The notes under the pieces: model-generated | What the model saw: only the letters and a program-made list of their open reading frames with translations | The model's database searches: none | Told to the model about the DNA's origin: nothing | Made by a program: the position numbers and the translations under genes | DNA from: Thioalkalivibrio sp. | GTDB taxonomy: Bacteria; Pseudomonadota; Gammaproteobacteria; Ectothiorhodospirales; Ectothiorhodospiraceae | DNA length: 6,371 bases | Assembly (NCBI GenBank): GCA_007119005.1 | Contig: SKQM01000143.1 | Location: 1-6,371, forward strand | Direction of reading: 5' to 3' | Part shown: one piece after another, positions 6,285 to 6,371 of the stretch | Position numbering within the stretch: position 1 is the stretch's first letter | Layout of the letters: each line of letters begins with the position of its first letter

Positions 6285-6313
6285 ACGGTACTCCCGAAGC
6301 GCAATGCCGTCAA
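6285..6313 (-). promoter_or_regulatory. Possible sigma-70 promoter of the small membrane protein gene
   Basis: On minus, TTGACG (6313-6308, five of six matches to the -35 consensus) is followed 17 bases later by TACCGT (6290-6285, three of six matches to the -10). Spacing is ideal and the -35 is good, but the -10 is poor. It would give a leader of roughly 90 bases before the ATG at 6189. Confidence 0.3.
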
Positions 6314-6371
6314 ACCCCCCACCCACATCGAGGGTTTAGGGTAACCTGACGCCTTCATCCAATCCGCCCAA

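Noticed and set aside
6329..6342. GGGTTTAGGG, telomere-like repeat unit
   Set aside because: It occurs once only, in a bacterial context, so it is a chance match.
5936..6358. 140-codon minus-strand frame overlapping the small membrane protein gene
   Set aside because: It runs through the strong terminator and overlaps the better-supported 62-codon gene in another frame; the product is basic and featureless.
1..6371. CRISPR array, rRNA, tRNA, insertion sequence or phage genes
   Set aside because: On reading both strands I found no spaced direct repeats, no tRNA fold, no conserved rRNA segment, and no transposase or integrase motif.

Overview
The window is GC-rich, ordinary chromosomal bacterial DNA. 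Four confident protein genes and one probable small membrane protein gene cover most of it. A DamX-type SPOR domain, an outer-membrane lipoprotein signal and a BamD-like repeat domain point to a Gram-negative proteobacterium. I would guess a Chromatiales/Ectothiorhodospiraceae-like gammaproteobacterium, but that is inference from protein flavour, not from a marker gene. I see no rRNA, tRNA, CRISPR array, insertion sequence or phage gene.

Left part (1-1765): about 295 bases without a convincing gene lead into a complete plus-strand gene for a TrpB2-type tryptophan synthase beta chain (296-1657). It stands alone, with no trpA or other trp gene beside it. It converges on the next gene block across about 108 bases that hold two GC-rich stem-loops.

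Middle part (1766-5771): three minus-strand genes lie close together in one direction and probably form one transcription unit. In transcription order they are a Ycf46-like AAA+ ATPase (5771-4296), a lipoprotein that joins a BamD-like repeat domain to a C-terminal DamX-type SPOR domain (4219-2996), and a three-helix membrane protein with a TerB-like C-terminal domain (2890-1766). The gaps are 76 and 105 bases. The first two are best started at internal GTG codons rather than at the longest open frame. Together they look like an envelope-associated module: a cytoplasmic ATPase, an inner-membrane protein with a cytoplasmic helical domain, and an outer-membrane lipoprotein that can reach peptidoglycan. 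No functional link is proven by the sequence.

Right part (5772-6371): a leader region with a possible promoter for the three-gene unit, then a strong intrinsic terminator (about 5945-5977, minus strand). This ends a separate small gene (6189-6001) for a 62-residue hydrophobic protein with an excellent ribosome binding site. Nothing in the window is an obvious defence or mobile system. The least described parts are the BamD-SPOR fusion lipoprotein, the AAA+/lipoprotein/TerB-like trio, and the small membrane protein.
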